Source of the DNA: Dokdonella_A sp937902695
GTDB lineage: Bacteria; Pseudomonadota; Gammaproteobacteria; Xanthomonadales; Rhodanobacteraceae
Length of the DNA stretch: 15,640 nt
Direction: 5' to 3'
NCBI GenBank assembly: GCA_048498135.1
Contig: JBEHYO010000083.1
Span: 1 to 15,640 of the forward strand
The notes below the pieces were generated by a model. The model searched no databases and had not been told where the DNA came from. It saw nothing but the letters and a program-made list of their open reading frames with translations. The translations under genes and the position numbers were made by a program. The first letter of the stretch is position 1. Each line of letters begins with the position of its first letter. This document shows positions 14,561 to 15,640 of the stretch, in pieces.

Positions 14561-15640
14561 TCAGGCGAGCTCGGCGGCGGCCGCGACGATGTCGTCATCG
14601 CCCGGCAACACGAGAAACGCCGCCCCCGCGAGCGGCGTGTAGGTATCCGCGCCGACCACGCGGCGCAGCGGCTTGGCGCCCTCGCCCGCCTCGGTGATTG
14701 TCGTGATGACGCCTTCGCCGACGCCCGCGCTGTGGCGCCCTTCGTCGACGACGATGATCCGCTTCGCCGTCTTCGCATGCCGCGCGATCAGCTTTTCGTT
14801 GAGCGGCACGAGCCAGCGCAGATCGACCACGCGGACCTTCCAGCCGTGCTTCTTTCCGATCGCGCGCGCCGCGCGAAGGCTCATCGGCACGCCGTTGCCG
14901 TACGTGAAGATCACGAGATCGTTCGCGCCTTCCTCGTAGACGCGCGCCTCGCCGAGCACGAGCGCCTGATCCGGCGCCGGATACGACGTCAGCCAGCCGC
15001 CGTCGCCGGGCTCGTAAAGATCCTTCATCATGTAAAGCGCGATCGGCTCGAGGAATACGGTCACGCGGCCATCGACCTTCGCGAGCGCCGCGAGCGTGCG
15101 CAGCATCATCGCGGCATCGTCGCCGCGGCTCGCGCAGCCGACGACGAGGCCCGGAATGTCGCGCAGCGCCGCGATCGAGTTGTCGTTGTGGAAGTGTCCG
15201 CCGAATCCGCGCTGGTAGCCGAGGCCGGCGATGCGCACCAGCATCGGATTCCTGTACTGGTCGTTCGAGAAGAACTGCAGCGATGCGGCCTCGCCGCGAA
15301 TCTGATCGCACGCGTTGTGGAAATACGCGAGGTACTGGATCTCGGGCACCGGGAGCATGCCCATGTTGGCGAAACCCTGCGCGAGGCCGAGGATGATCGT
15401 CTCGTCGAGCAGCGTGTTGAACACGCGCGCATTCCTGAACGCCTTGTGCAGGCCTTTGGTGACCGTGTAGACGCCGCCCTTCTGCGCGACATCCTCGCCG
15501 AAGAGGAGCGTCTCCGGATACTTGCAGAAGAGATCGTGCAGCGCGTTGTTGATCTGGATCGCGAGGTGGCGCGGCGGCAGCTTTTCCGGCAGCTTCTCGT
15601 CGCCGCCGAACACGGCGCGGCGCTTGTCGGCGTAATCGGC
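14561..15640 (-). CDS. TPP-dependent 2-oxoacid dehydrogenase E1, beta-subunit region (partial)
   Basis: The visible 359 residues form a full transketolase-like beta region. They include LFGEDVAQKGGVYTVTKGL, with the cofactor-activating glutamate encoded near 15494-15496, and QFFSNDQYRNPMLVRIAGLG. GFGGHFHNDNS follows, and the C-terminal transketolase domain carries VRVVDLRWLVPLN and KRIIVVDEGRHSAGVG. The product decarboxylates a 2-oxoacid (pyruvate- or branched-chain-type) as part of an E1-E2-E3 complex; which acid is not determined. The frame stays open to the window edge, and nine residues (ADYADKRRA) precede the first GTG at 15613 without any start signal. That fits a linker from an upstream alpha domain, so a fused alpha-beta E1 is likely. 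The 5' part lies outside the window. The stop is 21 bases from the composite repeat. Confidence 0.9.
   Translation of the reverse strand, partial: ADYADKRRAVFGGDEKLPEKLPPRHLAIQINNALHDLFCKYPETLLFGEDVAQKGGVYTVTKGLHKAFRNARVFNTLLDETIILGLAQGFANMGMLPVPEIQYLAYFHNACDQIRGEAASLQFFSNDQYRNPMLVRIAGLGYQRGFGGHFHNDNSIAALRDIPGLVVGCASRGDDAAMMLRTLAALAKVDGRVTVFLEPIALYMMKDLYEPGDGGWLTSYPAPDQALVLGEARVYEEGANDLVIFTYGNGVPMSLRAARAIGKKHGWKVRVVDLRWLVPLNEKLIARHAKTAKRIIVVDEGRHSAGVGEGVITTITEAGEGAKPLRRVVGADTYTPLAGAAFLVLPGDDDIVAAAAELA

Overview
The window is ordinary-density, very GC-rich bacterial chromosome with strong third-position GC. Single-copy housekeeping genes (pyrD, murB, a tRNA-Arg) sit among exported proteins. 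Taxonomy is inferred, not tested: the best guess is a gammaproteobacterium of the Xanthomonadales/Lysobacterales, perhaps Rhodanobacteraceae (Dokdonella-like). Support comes from E. coli-type MurB and class 2 PyrD, an apparently fused E1 alpha/beta TPP dehydrogenase of a kind I associate with that group, and the extreme C-terminal motif IFGDGFE, which I recall on many exported proteins of that lineage. I see no integrase, transposase, phage gene or CRISPR array.

Layout. Positions 118-194: tRNA-Arg(CCU). 286-2283: exported amidohydrolase with an extra N-terminal domain. 2510-3100: exported DUF1579-like protein. 3142-3972: LigB/DODA-type dioxygenase. 3981-4057: REP-like palindrome. 4125-5660: ALDH7-family semialdehyde dehydrogenase (amaB/pcd type). 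5689-6618: SAM-dependent methyltransferase. 6695-7210: exported monohaem cytochrome c. 7286-9781: tightly packed DUF4190 membrane protein, a candidate 45-codon gene, pyrD and murB, with successive stop/start overlaps. 9799-9971: composite inverted-repeat element. 10040-13334: exported DUF1800/DUF1501 pair. 13344-13436: very long hairpin at a convergent junction. On the minus strand are a cytosolic adenylate cyclase-FHA protein (13452-14366), a second copy of the composite repeat (14412-14539), and a partial E1-beta dehydrogenase (14561-15640) that runs off the right edge.

How the genes work together. Only two groups look functionally linked. pyrD and murB (pyrimidine and peptidoglycan precursor synthesis) are translationally coupled to each other and perhaps to two small upstream genes. 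DUF1800 and DUF1501 proteins form a recurrent pair of unknown function, here both with probable export signals. The other genes appear to be independent metabolic units.

The most interesting material is the DUF1800/DUF1501 pair with its C-terminal motif, the overlapping candidate small gene before pyrD, and three families of intergenic inverted repeats. I did not find a clearly novel multi-gene defence or mobile system. No gene-free stretch exceeds 300 bases; the longest are 9782-10039 (repeat element) and 2284-2509 (no recognisable feature).
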